Below, one piece after another: positions 35,501 through 45,547 of a stretch of 64,000 nucleotides of DNA. The notes below the pieces were generated by a model. It did not search any database. It had not been told where the DNA came from and saw nothing but the letters and a program-made list of their open reading frames with translations. Origin of the DNA: Alopecurus myosuroides (lineage: Eukaryota > Streptophyta > Magnoliopsida > Poales > Poaceae). Every line of letters starts with the position of its first letter. Position 1 is the first letter of the stretch. The stretch is taken from positions 240,794,187 to 240,858,186 of the forward strand of contig CM054058.1 in NCBI GenBank assembly GCA_028641055.1. The letters run 5' to 3'. The translations under genes and the position numbers were made by a program.

Positions 35501-37106
35501 TGCTACCTTGCGGGATCTCAGGCAAGTATACTCACTCGCATGCCATATGGCTGCCTTTCATCACTTGTTACCGATACCTCCGTTGTTCTTTTCTGCTAGC
35601 CTTAGTAGTAGATTGTTTCTGTTACGAACCTATCACATGAATCCTTTAACCCTGATATTGCCTCACCTCCACTCCTATAACCTTTGCTTGAGCCTGTGTC
35701 CTACTATCTTGCTTAGGTTGTTTTGCTCGAGTCTGTTACCCGTTACTTTCTGTTATTACTTAATTATGTTCTGGGGGCTCGATGTTAATCAATCAAACCT
35801 GTTAATTGCTAATGGTAATAATAATAATTTGATGATAAGGCACCGGCAGGAGGCCCTTTGTGGTTTTGAGGCCTGCTAGTGTCGACCCTAATAGGAAAAG
35901 GGTCTTGTCTACTGATCCATGATGAGCGCACTACCCGCATTTGGGGAGTATGGGCTCCCCCTCAGTTTGACCCGATTCGCATCTCGTCCAAATCGCCTCA
36001 TTTAGTTCGGGTTTTCCATTTGCTGCATGCATGATCTTGCGAGCCCTTGGTACCCGGGTGGAACTTTCGTAGTCGGCATATAGGGGGACACGTTCTTAGA
36101 GTGCTATGAGGGTCCATTTTCTTCTGGGCTCGATTAGCCGTGCGCCCAAGGTTCTTTGGGCTTGATGCGAAGAAGGGTTGGATTGTGTTGAGTGCCCCGC
36201 TTGGTGGGAGGCATTCCATCTGGCGGGATATTCATGAGTGTGGTTACTATGGTGCACCCCTGCAGGGTAAATCTTCTCGAGAAGCCGTGTTTTCCGCGGT
36301 TATGGATTACTTGGTGAAAGTACTGGCTAACAAGTACTCAGGACAACTTCAACATAATGATCAATCCTGTTTCACCCAATGTTTAATAACTTGACTAGTA
36401 ATAGGTTATTCACACAATAACTTGACTCATCTTTAATACCACGGTGTGAGTTATCCTCGGATTGTTTCTTCGGATAAGGGGCGAGATCCAGGATGGGTTT
36501 GTTTGACGTTATCTTTCAGTTGGTTACTATCCCTCGATCTTATCTCCTTTCTGATAGTTGGAAGTAATAGAATCTCTGTAGTTGGTTAGTGCAGCCTGCC
36601 GTCGCTTATTTGCCATAACCCCTTCCTTTCCGTTGATCCTAAAGTATTTGTATCTTGTGATGATTGGCTACACCGGTATTCTTGTGAGTATGGGCTTTGT
36701 CCCCCTTGCCAGTACTTAACCGTACTGACCCACGAATCTCTTTCATGGCTGCAAATTCCAAATTGCAGTCAACAGGTTTGAAGTTTGACGACGTTAGCTT
36801 GGGAATCCCTCCGGCTTGGCCTGGGAAGGGATTGGACGCCTTCGGTTATCTTCAGGACTCTTAGTCCAATTTGGATCTTGTCCGTAGACGGACGTTTGTT
36901 TCTTCCGCTGTTATTTGGATCTTTGTAATGTATCAGTTGTAACCCTGGCTCGTTTGAGTCATCTTGTATCTATCTGTCTCTGTTGTAATTGTGGATTATT
37001 CGTGAACTATTGTAATGTTATCATAAATGGCAACCTGGAATCGGTTATTATGCGGATTTGGCGGGAATGCTGAAATCTGCATAGTGCCCGATCTCGGGGC
37101 GTCACA
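32576..37106 (+). repeat. Element G 5' LTR (4,531 bp)
   Basis: It starts with the palindrome GTAACACCTGGGGTGTTAC (32577-32595) and ends GCGTCACA. It is AT-rich apart from a GC-rich core near 33480-34440. A TATA-like ATATAAAATA lies near 35381. Open frames inside it have no known similarity and I do not treat them as genes. Confidence 0.94.
34401..34411 (+). promoter_or_regulatory. Pol III B-box-like motif in element G LTR
   Basis: GGTTCGATCCC matches the tRNA B-box consensus GGTTCGANNCC exactly and is followed by CCCTGCCCACCA, which resembles a tRNA 3' end. A second near-match on the opposite strand (GATTCGATCCC) lies at 34205-34216. Both are repeated in the other LTR, the first at 39434-39444. 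Confidence 0.5.
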
Positions 37107-37604
37107 AATGGTATCAGAGCCTTGGTTCCGATTCCCGAGATTGTTTCGATACGAATGGTTATCGAAGCAACGGGTCCGCAAAGCCTGTAGGTTAACCTCG
37201 CTAACGGTCGTTGTTTCTAGAATGTCAAAAACTATTTCTGCTAAACTATTTTGGAAAAACATCTCAATAGGATTCTTGTTTTCTCCTTACCTCTATTCTA
37301 TTTCCCCTCCCATCTTATTTGTTTTGGAGTCTTCCCCTTGTCTATCTTTCAAAGTTTTAGGATCCTACGTGGGTGGACGTTTTCTGAGCCTTTAACCCAA
37401 TAGGTTCGATCATCGGAAGATTCCTGGTGGAAGAATATCGTCATCACTCCCAGCAAGAATCCCTTGTTAGTGGTGTCGAGAAGCCCTTGTTAGTGGTGTC
37501 GAGGAGATCAACTGGAAGCACGAAGAATCGATAGTCGAACCTCTTTCCCCTCCCGGGTTAGCAGGTGGATTGCGAGGGCGCAATCCCTTGTTAGTGGTGT
37601 CGTC
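37107..37604 (+). other. Element G interior, 498 bp
   Basis: It contains the primer site, no plausible gene, three copies of CCCTTGTTAGTGGTGTCG (37461, 37484, 37585), and a perfect hairpin GGATTGCG-AGGG-CGCAATCC (37567-37586) just before the 3' LTR. No clear purine tract touches the 3' LTR; the bases before it end with the third 18-mer. The nearest purine-rich run is about 37498-37535. Confidence 0.85.
37109..37121 (+). other. Element G primer-binding site, tRNA-iMet type
   Basis: TGGTATCAGAGCC starts two bases after the 5' LTR and matches the classic plant initiator-Met primer site. Confidence 0.92.
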
Positions 37605-40600
37605 TGTAACACCTGGGGTGTTACCTGTTTGTTTTCTTTTTGCTTGCATCATCTGCATCCCATAAGCATTGCATCATGTTTTCCCAAACCACTCAAAACT
37701 TCAAAACAATTTAAACTTCCAATTTCAAAATTTCAACACCAAACCACTCAATTGTTTTTCACTGGTTGAATTTGTTCTAATCAAACTGCTTGGTGATACA
37801 AATCTCCCTGTTATTAAAACCCTAATGACTAATTCAAAAATTCAAATCAATCTTATTTCTCATATTCCAATATGGGTTTGAAAAATTAAAATTTGGCAAA
37901 CAAACTAATTTCAATAATGATGTATACTTGCTTGTTGCTTGTTAAATAAAATTTGTTTAACTCCAAATTTCCAACCAAACCCTATTTGAAAAAAAATAAC
38001 CTAACCCATTAATATCCAATTACTACCTTCAAGTTGTTGAACTTACCCTTTTAACTACCTTGTTGTTGTTGTTTTGCAAAATAATAAAAATCTAACTATC
38101 AACTAAACACCCCAACCTTAATTTGGAATTTCAAATAACAAAATAGAAATCAAATCAACAATTTAAATTTTGATTAACATTACTTTTCTGTGCTGTTTTG
38201 CAAAATAACCAAATGTATTTATAAACTAAAAATAAAGCCCTAAAACCCCAAAATCCTTTTTCCACTTTGTGAAAGTAATGCTAACATTGCTTTCATTTTC
38301 TGTTTTGAAGTAATAAAAATATTTAATACAACAATCCCCTCCAAATTCTATTTCTTTCTCCCTCTTTTATCTTTTCCAAAATTTGTTCATATTGAAAAAA
38401 AAAAAAACAGCAAACAAAAAGAAGAGCATGGAAAAGGGAAGCCCAAATTCTCTTCTCTCTCTCTGGCCCACTCCTTTATTTCTTCTCTCCCAAGCCCAGT
38501 TTTCTTTCTGGCCCGCTACCCTTCTCCTGTTGTCGTCTTCCCCTTCAGTACGAACAGGTGCAGAACCGGTGGATCAGCTCCCCCCCCCTCCGATGGTGAG
38601 CCGTACCAGGCTCTAACCCCCTTAAATCCCCACCTCTGCCCTAGCCTCGCAGAGACCTAGACCCCCTCCATCCCATCGCCGCCACCTCCCCTCCTCTCTG
38701 CTGGTCGTTCTGCCCTGCTGAACTTCAACACCTAACCCCACCGAGACCACCACCTGCCTCTTCATGGCGGCCACGATCTGGACACCTCGAGGAACCTCTG
38801 TTCCCGGGAATGGAACGAGGGCCCCTTCATCACCAATATCACCGAAGGCATCAAGGTCCGGTAATTCCTCTAGCTCGCCGATTCACCCCCTAGTCGCCGT
38901 CCGTTTTCTTCCCTGTTCCCCTGTTTCTGTTCGTCAGAAACATGCTCGCGCTGGACAGCAGCTGGTCGATCCTTCCGATGGGCCACACCGATCTGCTCGA
39001 GTGCGTTAGGGTAGCGTTGGTGCGTGGTTTAATGCCCCCTGTGTCCACCGCCCTCCCGGTCTGCAAAACCATCGATCCCAGTTGCAGTTCGTCCGGTACA
39101 GAGATGCCATCCCCGTCGAGTTCAGTTACCAAGCAGTAGATTGCCTCTTATTTTTCCGCTTGCATGTACCCCATCAAGAACGCAATCAGCCGCAGTGGTG
39201 GGCTCACCTGTCCGCGCAGCGCAAACACCAGGGATCGAATCCCCCCCTGGCGCGCGCCCTTCTTTTTATTTTCTTTCCTGTCGCGTTTGCAGCAGAAGAC
39301 TGCATCTTCAGATTCAGAATACCGCGTGAAACCACAGCTTAACCCCCCCCCCCCCCCCCCGCACCCCTTCTGTTACAAACACTCAGCAGCAGCCCATCTG
39401 GTTACCAGCACCCAGCGCAAGCAGGAGGTGTGGGGTTCGATCCCCCCTGCCCACCAAAAACCCAAACTTTTTTCTGCTATTTGTTTGGTCACCGCACTTC
39501 TCAGTAATCACACATAGGCCCTTCTAACTTATTTCTAGCCCCTGCCTTTTACAATTTGAACCCTAAAAATCAAACAACTATAACTTTTAATCTACACATC
39601 CAAATAATACAAATTTTATATGTATTCTAATCAAAATTCCATGAACTTTTCAAATATCACATTTGTTATCTGTTTTGCACAATTCAAATTGTTTCAAATT
39701 TCAAATTCAAACAATCCTTTTCCAATTTGGTTAATTCCATAATTAATTCAAATAACACAAATAAAATATGTTTTTCAGTCCAAATTCAATGAACTTTCTG
39801 TTTATCAACTTTGTTTTGCAAATTGGGCAATTAAAATTAATGTTATTTAATAATCCTTAAATTGGTTAATTAAATGGCATAATTAATAACTTTCTAATGG
39901 TTGCTCCAAATTAAATACCCAAAACATGTTTTTCATCCAAAATCACATGCCACACTTGGATATCAACTTTGTTTTCTGGTTTGCCACATTTAAATTGAAT
40001 AATTGTTTCACCTCTTATTTAATGCAATTTAAATTGCCAAAATTCATAACTAATTCATTTTAATTCCAAATCAAACAAATAAAATATGTTTTCCAATCAG
40101 AAACTTGCAAGGAATCTGTTCATGCCATCCATATCTCTGTTTGCATCTTATCTTGTGTATTTTAATTCTTGTTATGCATGTTCACCTATATGACAACATA
40201 TGGAATGTGTGGGCTAATTATTTCCAGCTGTTGCCCCTTCCATTTAAATTGCCTAACTCATCTATCCCATTGTTGCCATGCTAAATAACAATTAAATTGA
40301 TGGTTAGATAAACAACTTGAACCAATTCCTATTTCTCCGGACTCCGGTTCCGATTAAATTGCTTAAGTTGTTTTCCCTGTTGCATCTTGCCCTGCCATGC
40401 ATATAAAATAGGATCATGCTGGATCTTTTGCCGTAGTAGTAATTGTTGCATCCGGTGTTTGTTCGAGGTTCATTGCTTCTTCCCGGATAGGACGTTGAGA
40501 TGATGTGAGCAACGACAAGTTCTGCTACCTTGCGGGATCTCAGGCAAGTATACTCACTCGCATGCCATATGGCTGCCTTTCATCACTTGTTACCGATACC

Positions 40601-42128
40601 TCTGTTGTTCTTTTCTGCTAGCCTTAGTAGTAGATTGTTTCTGTTACGAACCTATCACATGAATCCTTTAACCCTGATATTGCCTCACCTCCACTCCTAT
40701 AACCTTTGCTTGAGCCTGTGTCCTACTATCTTGCTTAGGTTGTTTTGCTCGAGTCTGTTACCCGTTACTTTCTGTTATTACTTAATTATGTTCTGGGGGC
40801 TCGATGTTAATCAATCAAACCTGTTAATTGCTAATGGTAATAATAATAATTTGATGATAAGGCACCGGCAGGAGGCCCTTTGTGGTTTTGAGGCCTGCTA
40901 GTGTCGACCCTAATAGGAAAAGGGTCTTGTCTACTGATCCATGATGAGCGCACTACCCGCATTTGGGGAGTATGGGCTCCCCCTCAGTTTGACCCGATTC
41001 GCATCTCGTCCAAATCGCCTCATTTAGTTCGGGTTTTCCATTTGCTGCATGCATGATCTTGCGAGCCCTTGGTACCCGGGTGGAACTTTCGTAGTCGGCA
41101 TATAGGGGGACACGTTCTTAGAGTGCTATGAGGGTCCATTTTCTTCTGGGCTCGATTAGCCGTGCGCCCAAGGTTCTTTGGGCTTGATGCGAAGAAGGGT
41201 TGGATTGTGTTGAGTGCCCCGCTTGGTGGGAGGCATTCCATCTGGCGGGATATTCATGAGTGTGGTTACTATGGTGCACCCCTGCAGGGTAAATCTTCTC
41301 GAGAAGCCGTGTTTTCCGCGGTTATGGATTACTTGGTGAAAGTACTGGCTAACAAGTACTCAGGACAACTTCAACATAATGATCAATCCTGTTTCACCCA
41401 ATGTTTAATAACTTGACTAGTAATAGGTTATTCACACAATAACTTGACTCATCTTTAATACCACGGTGTGAGTTATCCTCGGATTGTTTCTTCGGATAAG
41501 GGGCGAGATCCAGGATGGGTTTGTTTGACGTTATCTTTCAGTTGGTTACTATCCCTCGATCTTATCTCCTTTCTGATAGTTGGAAGTAATAGAATCTCTG
41601 TAGTTGGTTAGTGCAGCCTGCCGTCGCTTATTTGCCATAACCCCTTCCTTTCCGTTGATCCTAAAGTATTTGTATCTTGTGATGATTGGCTACGCCGGTA
41701 TTCTTGTGAGTATGGGCTTTGTCCCCCTTGCCAGTACTTAACCGTACTGACCCACGAATCTCTTTCGTGGCTGCAAATTCCAAATTGCAGTCAACAGGTT
41801 TGAAGTTTGACGACGTTAGCTTGGGAATCCCTCCGGCTTGGCCTGGGCAGGGATTGGACGCCTTCGGTTATCTTCAGGACTCTTAGTCCAATTTGGATCT
41901 TGTCCGTAGATGGACGTTTGTTTCTTCCGCTGTTATTTGGATCTTTGTAATGTATCAGTTGTAACCCTGGCTCGTTTGAGTCATCTTGTATCTATCTGTC
42001 TCTGTTGTAATTGTGGATTATTCGTGAACTATTGTAATGTTATCATAAATGGCAACCTGGAATCGGTTATTATGCGGATTTGGCGGGAATGCTGAAATCT
42101 GCATAGTGCCCGATCTCGGGGCGTCACA
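37605..42128 (+). repeat. Element G 3' LTR (4,524 bp)
   Basis: It matches 32576-37106 almost base for base. The visible differences include a longer poly-C run (39342-39360) and loss of an 11-bp TAATTCATAAT-type unit near 39745. Confidence 0.94.
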
Positions 42129-42133
42129 CCGAG
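42129..42133. other. Target site duplication of element G (right copy, CCGAG)
   Basis: This is the second copy of CCGAG. It overlaps exon 3 of the antisense gene of element F. Confidence 0.94.
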
Positions 42134-42331
42134 CTGCCCGACACATCCTTCGGAGCCGAAGCCCCAGCAACAAAACTAGGAATTCTGTATTCCGTAGTCG
42201 CCACGTTGGGGGCTACACTCGGTGAATTTTGGACGGTGTCGGCGGTAGGAGTCTCACCCGCAGCTCCCACTTTATTCCTCCTCTCGGGAGGAAGGGAAGA
42301 GGCGTACCTGCGAGGGCTGATAGCTTGCAGG
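42129..42331 (-). CDS. Antisense gene exon 3, first part
   Basis: The acceptor ends TTGTAG and the phase fits exon 2. It is cut at 42129 by element G, and the remaining 29-34 bases lie at 32542-32575. Joined across the CCGAG duplication the frame is continuous. Confidence 0.75.
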
Positions 42332-42402
42332 CTACAATGAAGACAATGCGTCAACAAGATGCGAAAGGAAATGTTCGACTAAGAGCGAGAAGAGAAACTT
42401 AC

Positions 42403-42749
42403 TCGTCATCATCTTCCTCGTCCAGCATATCCGCATTCTAGGCGGTTTGGATTGCTGGAAATGAAGGAGAAGGGGCGAGTGTGTGCAGCAGAGTTACGAT
42501 GAGGGGCCCCTTTCCGGGCGATTCCTCCAAGGAATTGTCCTTGGAAGTGGCCTCGTCACCCTCTACTCGATGGCGTTTGTGCTGGAGGAGACCGTCACCC
42601 GAATCCTCCACACTATCCGAGGAATCACTCTCAGAGCTCGAGGAGGCGTCAGCAACACTGGTGTCGGCTGGGCCGTCCAAGTTACTTGCCAGCAAATCTG
42701 AGGCAACCTCCCCGGATATTGGCGGATAGGAGGTAGTCACAGCTAGGCT
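42403..42749 (-). CDS. Antisense gene exon 2
   Basis: The acceptor TTCAATAG and donor GTAAGT give phases 0 and 2. It encodes a Ser/Asp/Glu-rich acidic stretch (DASSSSESDSSDSVEDS, later LDEEDDDE). One in-frame TAG at 42438-42440 is probably a mutated CAG. Confidence 0.72.
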
Positions 42750-42845
42750 CTATTGAAGAAGACAGAAGAAAAACGAGAGAAAATTTCAATCGACAAGATC
42801 TCAGAACAAGGGAAAGAAATGAAGACAAAGAAATTCAGAACTTAC

Positions 42846-43817
42846 TTCGGCTGGCGGTGGCCTCGATGCCTCAAAAGCGGCTACCGGACAGTCGGGGAAG
42901 GTATCTCCTTCCTTTAAACTGGTGATAGTCGCGATCTTCTTCTCGAATTCAGCACTCGAGAGTTCTTCACGGCTCACGCGACTAGGATCCCCGGCACCCT
43001 GGTACTCCCACATCGCGGATGTCCTATCTTGCAGGGGCTGAACCCTGCGCTTGAGGAAGACACTCGCCAAGTGCAGGCCGTTCAGCGCAATTCGTGCGGT
43101 TTGATCACGAAGAGTAGCCACCTTGGCGAGTAGGGGAGCGACAACTCGGTTTTCTTCAGCCGAAAGTTTGTGCGCCCAAGACTTCCGTTTCTTCAAAACA
43201 GCGAACGGATGGAATTCGTTGACTCCACCCGCGCTGTTGTCGGTTACATAAAACCATTTCTTCCTCCATCCCTGGGCGGAGTTGATGAAGTGCATGGTGA
43301 AGTAGTCGTTCTCTGACTTCGCCTGGATCCCGAAGCTGCCGGTGCGCAACGGTTCCCCAAGCTCCGTCTCCACCCGCGATCTCTCGCGGAAGACACGCAC
43401 CTTGAAGAGGGCCTTCCAGAGACCCCAGTGGGGGCGAATGCCTAGAAAGCACTCGCAAAGAACAATGAAGCACGAGATGTGCTGCATTGCGTTTGGAGGC
43501 AGATCATGGAGATGTATGCCGTAGACATACATCAGAGCCATGAGGAAAGGGTGAAGGGGGAGAGAAAGACCGCGTGACACGTGATCCGCGAAGATCACGC
43601 GTTCATTCGCGCGGGGATTAGGTACCTCCTCTTTCTTGCCGAGGCGTACCCGTTTCTCCGCTTCCGGAGGCAGCAGTCGGTCTCGCTGCATTCCCTTGAT
43701 ACTCTTGGCCGTGGTGTTGGGCGAACGCCAATCACCTGAGCGCGGCGCGGGTGGCGGAGGAGCATCCCCTGAAGCCCTCGACGACGAGGCAACAACACAT
43801 TTCTTGCCGCCCGCCAT
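42846..43817 (-). CDS. Antisense gene exon 1 (Transposase_28-like domain)
   Basis: It starts at ATG 43817 (MAGGKKC), about 100 bp downstream of a TATA box. It has 324 codons and ends GAA with donor GTAAGT at phase 0. It carries the conserved domain, a Trp-rich segment (WRKKWFYVTDN) and RRVQPLQDR, which parallels RRIQPLAHQ in element B's copy. No stop inside. Confidence 0.82.
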
Positions 43818-43917
43818 TGCTGCTAGCACGAGCTTGGAGAGCGAGGGAAGATGGAGCGCGAAGAGGAAGATGAGCAAACAAGACAAAGGCTGGGAAGTTT
43901 TCACCGTTCCACCAAGG

Positions 43918-43935
43918 CCTGTATTTATACACAGG
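43918..43935 (-). promoter_or_regulatory. Antisense promoter of element F: TATA in an inverted repeat
   Basis: CCTGT (43918-43922), loop ATTTATAC, ACAGG (43931-43935). On the minus strand the loop gives GTATAAAT. It lies about 105 bp upstream of the antisense ATG at 43817, a fitting promoter distance. Confidence 0.7.
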
Positions 43936-44204
43936 ACCGCTCGATCCTGGCCACTCGATACGCCACGTGGCGTCCATCGCGGCCGCCGCGTGCGAAGGCG
44001 AAACGAGAGGGCGGCGGATGCTGTTTCGTGCCACGATCCTAACGGAGGATCGTGCGCATTTACTGCCATGTTCGCATAAAAACCGTGAACGACGTCTCGT
44101 TTCCGGTCAAAAAGCTGACAAAGTGGGCTAGCCCTTCTGCTCTCACTCCGTCACGTCCCATCGGGAGTATAAAAGTGCGCCATGACGTCATAGCGTGCAT
44201 CATC

Positions 44205-44580
44205 AAGCTGAAAAATCTTTCGGATGGAAATCCCAAACACGAAAATAACTTCGTATGGACAAATTCCTCCGAATAGAAAATCCAAACACGAAAATAACTT
44301 CGTATGGACAAATTATGACGTGAAATCTCTTTCACAGGAAAAATACCCTACACACGAAAACTCTTTCGTATGGGCACAACACCCCGAAACATGAAAACTC
44401 TTTCGTATGGGCATGAAAACTCCTAACACGAAAACTCTTTCGTATGAAGAAGGAACTACAAACCCAAAACTACACGAGTCGGCAGATCCTGCCACTCATC
44501 CACACGATGTTTGCACATCATAAACCTGGATTGTTCAGCCGACTAGGTACATCTGGATGCCATATTCTTTCGAATATGAA
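44205..44580. repeat. Array of small hairpins upstream of the antisense promoter
   Basis: Five copies of a unit with arms ACGAA(A) and (T)TTCGT followed by ATGG: stems at 44239-44254, 44288-44303, 44354-44369, 44391-44406 (one arm ATGAAA) and 44428-44443. A sixth, GTGAAA-TCTC-TTTCAC (44320-44335), has changed both arms in a matching way. A seventh, CATATTC...GAATATG, lies near 44563-44580. Confidence 0.75.
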
Positions 44581-45040
44581 GGTAAGACCCAAAAGATCTT
44601 TCCTGAGGGCCTGGAATCGCACTCAAGCTGCGTCCTCCGGTATAATTCCGTGTCAACAACACGAAGAAAAATCCTAGCGGACGCGCCAGGTACCCCTATA
44701 GGTTAAGTTCGACTCGGTAAGACCACTACGGCCCAGTCGCAACAATCACCTCATCGGGTTCGAGTCGGAGGTCTCGAATTTGTGTAGGCCAGAACTGTTT
44801 TTGCCCTAGTCACAATTAATTGGCCCCGATCTCTCGGGAGAGCCAAGCTACTGTGCCGTATCCTTCTGCGATAACAGCCATAAAAACCGACACTTTCATT
44901 ACTCGATACTCGAGTACCAAAGCTCATCACACAGGGAACACACCCTCTAAAACAGGAAACGACCATACTGGTTATCCGAAGGTAAGATGAACAATCTGAC
45001 CGTCTACTCGACTGGAAAAATCCCAATCGAGCAAACGCTC
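44581..45040. other. Non-coding stretch before the 3' LTR of element F
   Basis: No supported reading frame. It ends in the polypurine tract at 45041. Confidence 0.6.
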
Positions 45041-45049
45041 GGGGGCTAC
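45041..45049 (+). other. Element F polypurine tract
   Basis: GGGGGCTAC lies directly before the 3' LTR at 45050 and would prime plus-strand DNA. The same nonamer recurs at 30183, 31174, 32347, 32454 and 42208. Confidence 0.75.
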
Positions 45050-45542
45050 TGACGAAGGAATGGATCTTAGACCCTGCGGGTAAGGACACCCCGTCTCAGG
45101 CCCGACGTTAAGGCCCAAGAAGGGAAGCCCTTGGAGTGTTCCAGAAGGCCCACGTGAAGCCCACCTGTAGTACCTTGCGGGCTAAGTTAGGAAATTTGTA
45201 ACCGACATACGGTTAGAGTTCGAGTCCTCCCCGGGTAGGGTTTGAGACCTGGCCACCTATATAAGGCCAGGAGAACCACCGGAAGAGGACCAAGCAATAC
45301 CGCACCACCAAAGCCTTAAGCTCGAGATTGTACTCTCGACTTGAGCGATCATCTTTGTAACCGATCTATTCAATAATACAGATCGACAGAGGCAGGAGTA
45401 AGGGTTTTACCTCTACGAGGGCCCCGAACCTGGGTAAATTGTGACCCCTGTCTAGCCGACGATCGCCACCAGCGCTCATGGGTTCTCCTATTCGAAACAC
45501 TATAGGTTCACCTGAGGGATTTGCGGAGCAACAGATTCGACA
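45050..45542 (+). repeat. Element F 3' LTR
   Basis: 493 bp, partner of 23151-23643. TATA box in the inverted repeat CCTGGCC...GGCCAGG at 45248-45271. It ends GATTCGACA, then the GAAAC duplication. Confidence 0.94.
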
Positions 45543-45547
45543 GAAAC
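45543..45547. other. Target site duplication of element F (right copy, GAAAC)
   Basis: This is the second GAAAC. The LTR of element E resumes after it. Confidence 0.92.

Larger units (their letters stand above)
32576..42128 (+). mobile_element. Element G: LARD-like element with 4.5-kb LTRs and a 498-bp interior
   Basis: Two nearly identical direct repeats, 32576-37106 and 37605-42128, start TGTAACACC, end GCGTCACA and are flanked by CCGAG. Between them lie only 498 bp, starting with a tRNA-iMet primer site. No gag or pol is encoded, so it is non-autonomous. By eye the LTRs differ by about a dozen substitutions, a poly-C and a poly-A length change and one 11-bp indel, which points to a very recent insertion. 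The barley LARD Sukkula has LTRs of similar length but an interior of about 3.5 kb. Whether G is an internally deleted relative is inference. Confidence 0.92.
30293..43817 (-). pseudogene. Element F antisense gene, 8 exons, Transposase_28-like, split by element G
   Basis: Eight exons on the minus strand with GT-AG introns. Adding the exon lengths (972, 347, 232, 115, 234, 452, 229, 509, counting the G target duplication once) gives 3,090 nt. That is 1,029 codons plus stop, and the phase matches at every junction. Exon 1 has the Transposase_28-like core (PLHPFLMALMYVYGI, NAMQHISCFIVLCECFLGI, HWGLWKALFKVRV). Middle exons are Ser/Asp/Glu-rich, then coiled-coil-like. Lesions are one TAG at 42438-42440 (probably CAG) and element G inside exon 3. 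The function is unknown. Such antisense genes between pol and 3' LTR are known for Tat elements. The exon 6 to 7 junction is the least certain; without it the gene ends at 31311. Confidence 0.78.
23151..45542 (+). mobile_element. Element F: complete Tat-lineage Gypsy element with antisense gene
   Basis: The LTRs are 493 bp each (23151-23643 and 45050-45542), flanked by GAAAC on both sides. Without the inserted element G it is about 12.8 kb. The order is LTR, primer site, gag, protease, TAG, RT, RNase H, archaeal-type RNase H, integrase, an antisense 8-exon gene, polypurine tract, LTR. The LTRs differ at about 11 positions by eye, roughly 2 percent. At the rate often used for grass LTRs that would mean somewhat under a million years. 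F lies in the 3' LTR of element E. Confidence 0.92.

Noticed and set aside
35508..35879. A 123-codon frame repeated at 40530-40901, and others such as 33354-33590 repeated at 38383-38616
   Set aside because: They are duplicated only because they lie in the two LTRs of element G. No domain is seen and several lack an ATG.
32577..42128. A simple tandem duplication of 5 kb
   Set aside because: The TG...CA ends, the flanking CCGAG duplication and the tRNA-iMet primer site after the first repeat show two LTRs, not a tandem array.
44245..44257. ATAACTTCGTATGG looks like one arm of a loxP site
   Set aside because: Only one 12-base arm matches and no facing arm lies at 8 bp. It is part of the natural hairpin array in element F.
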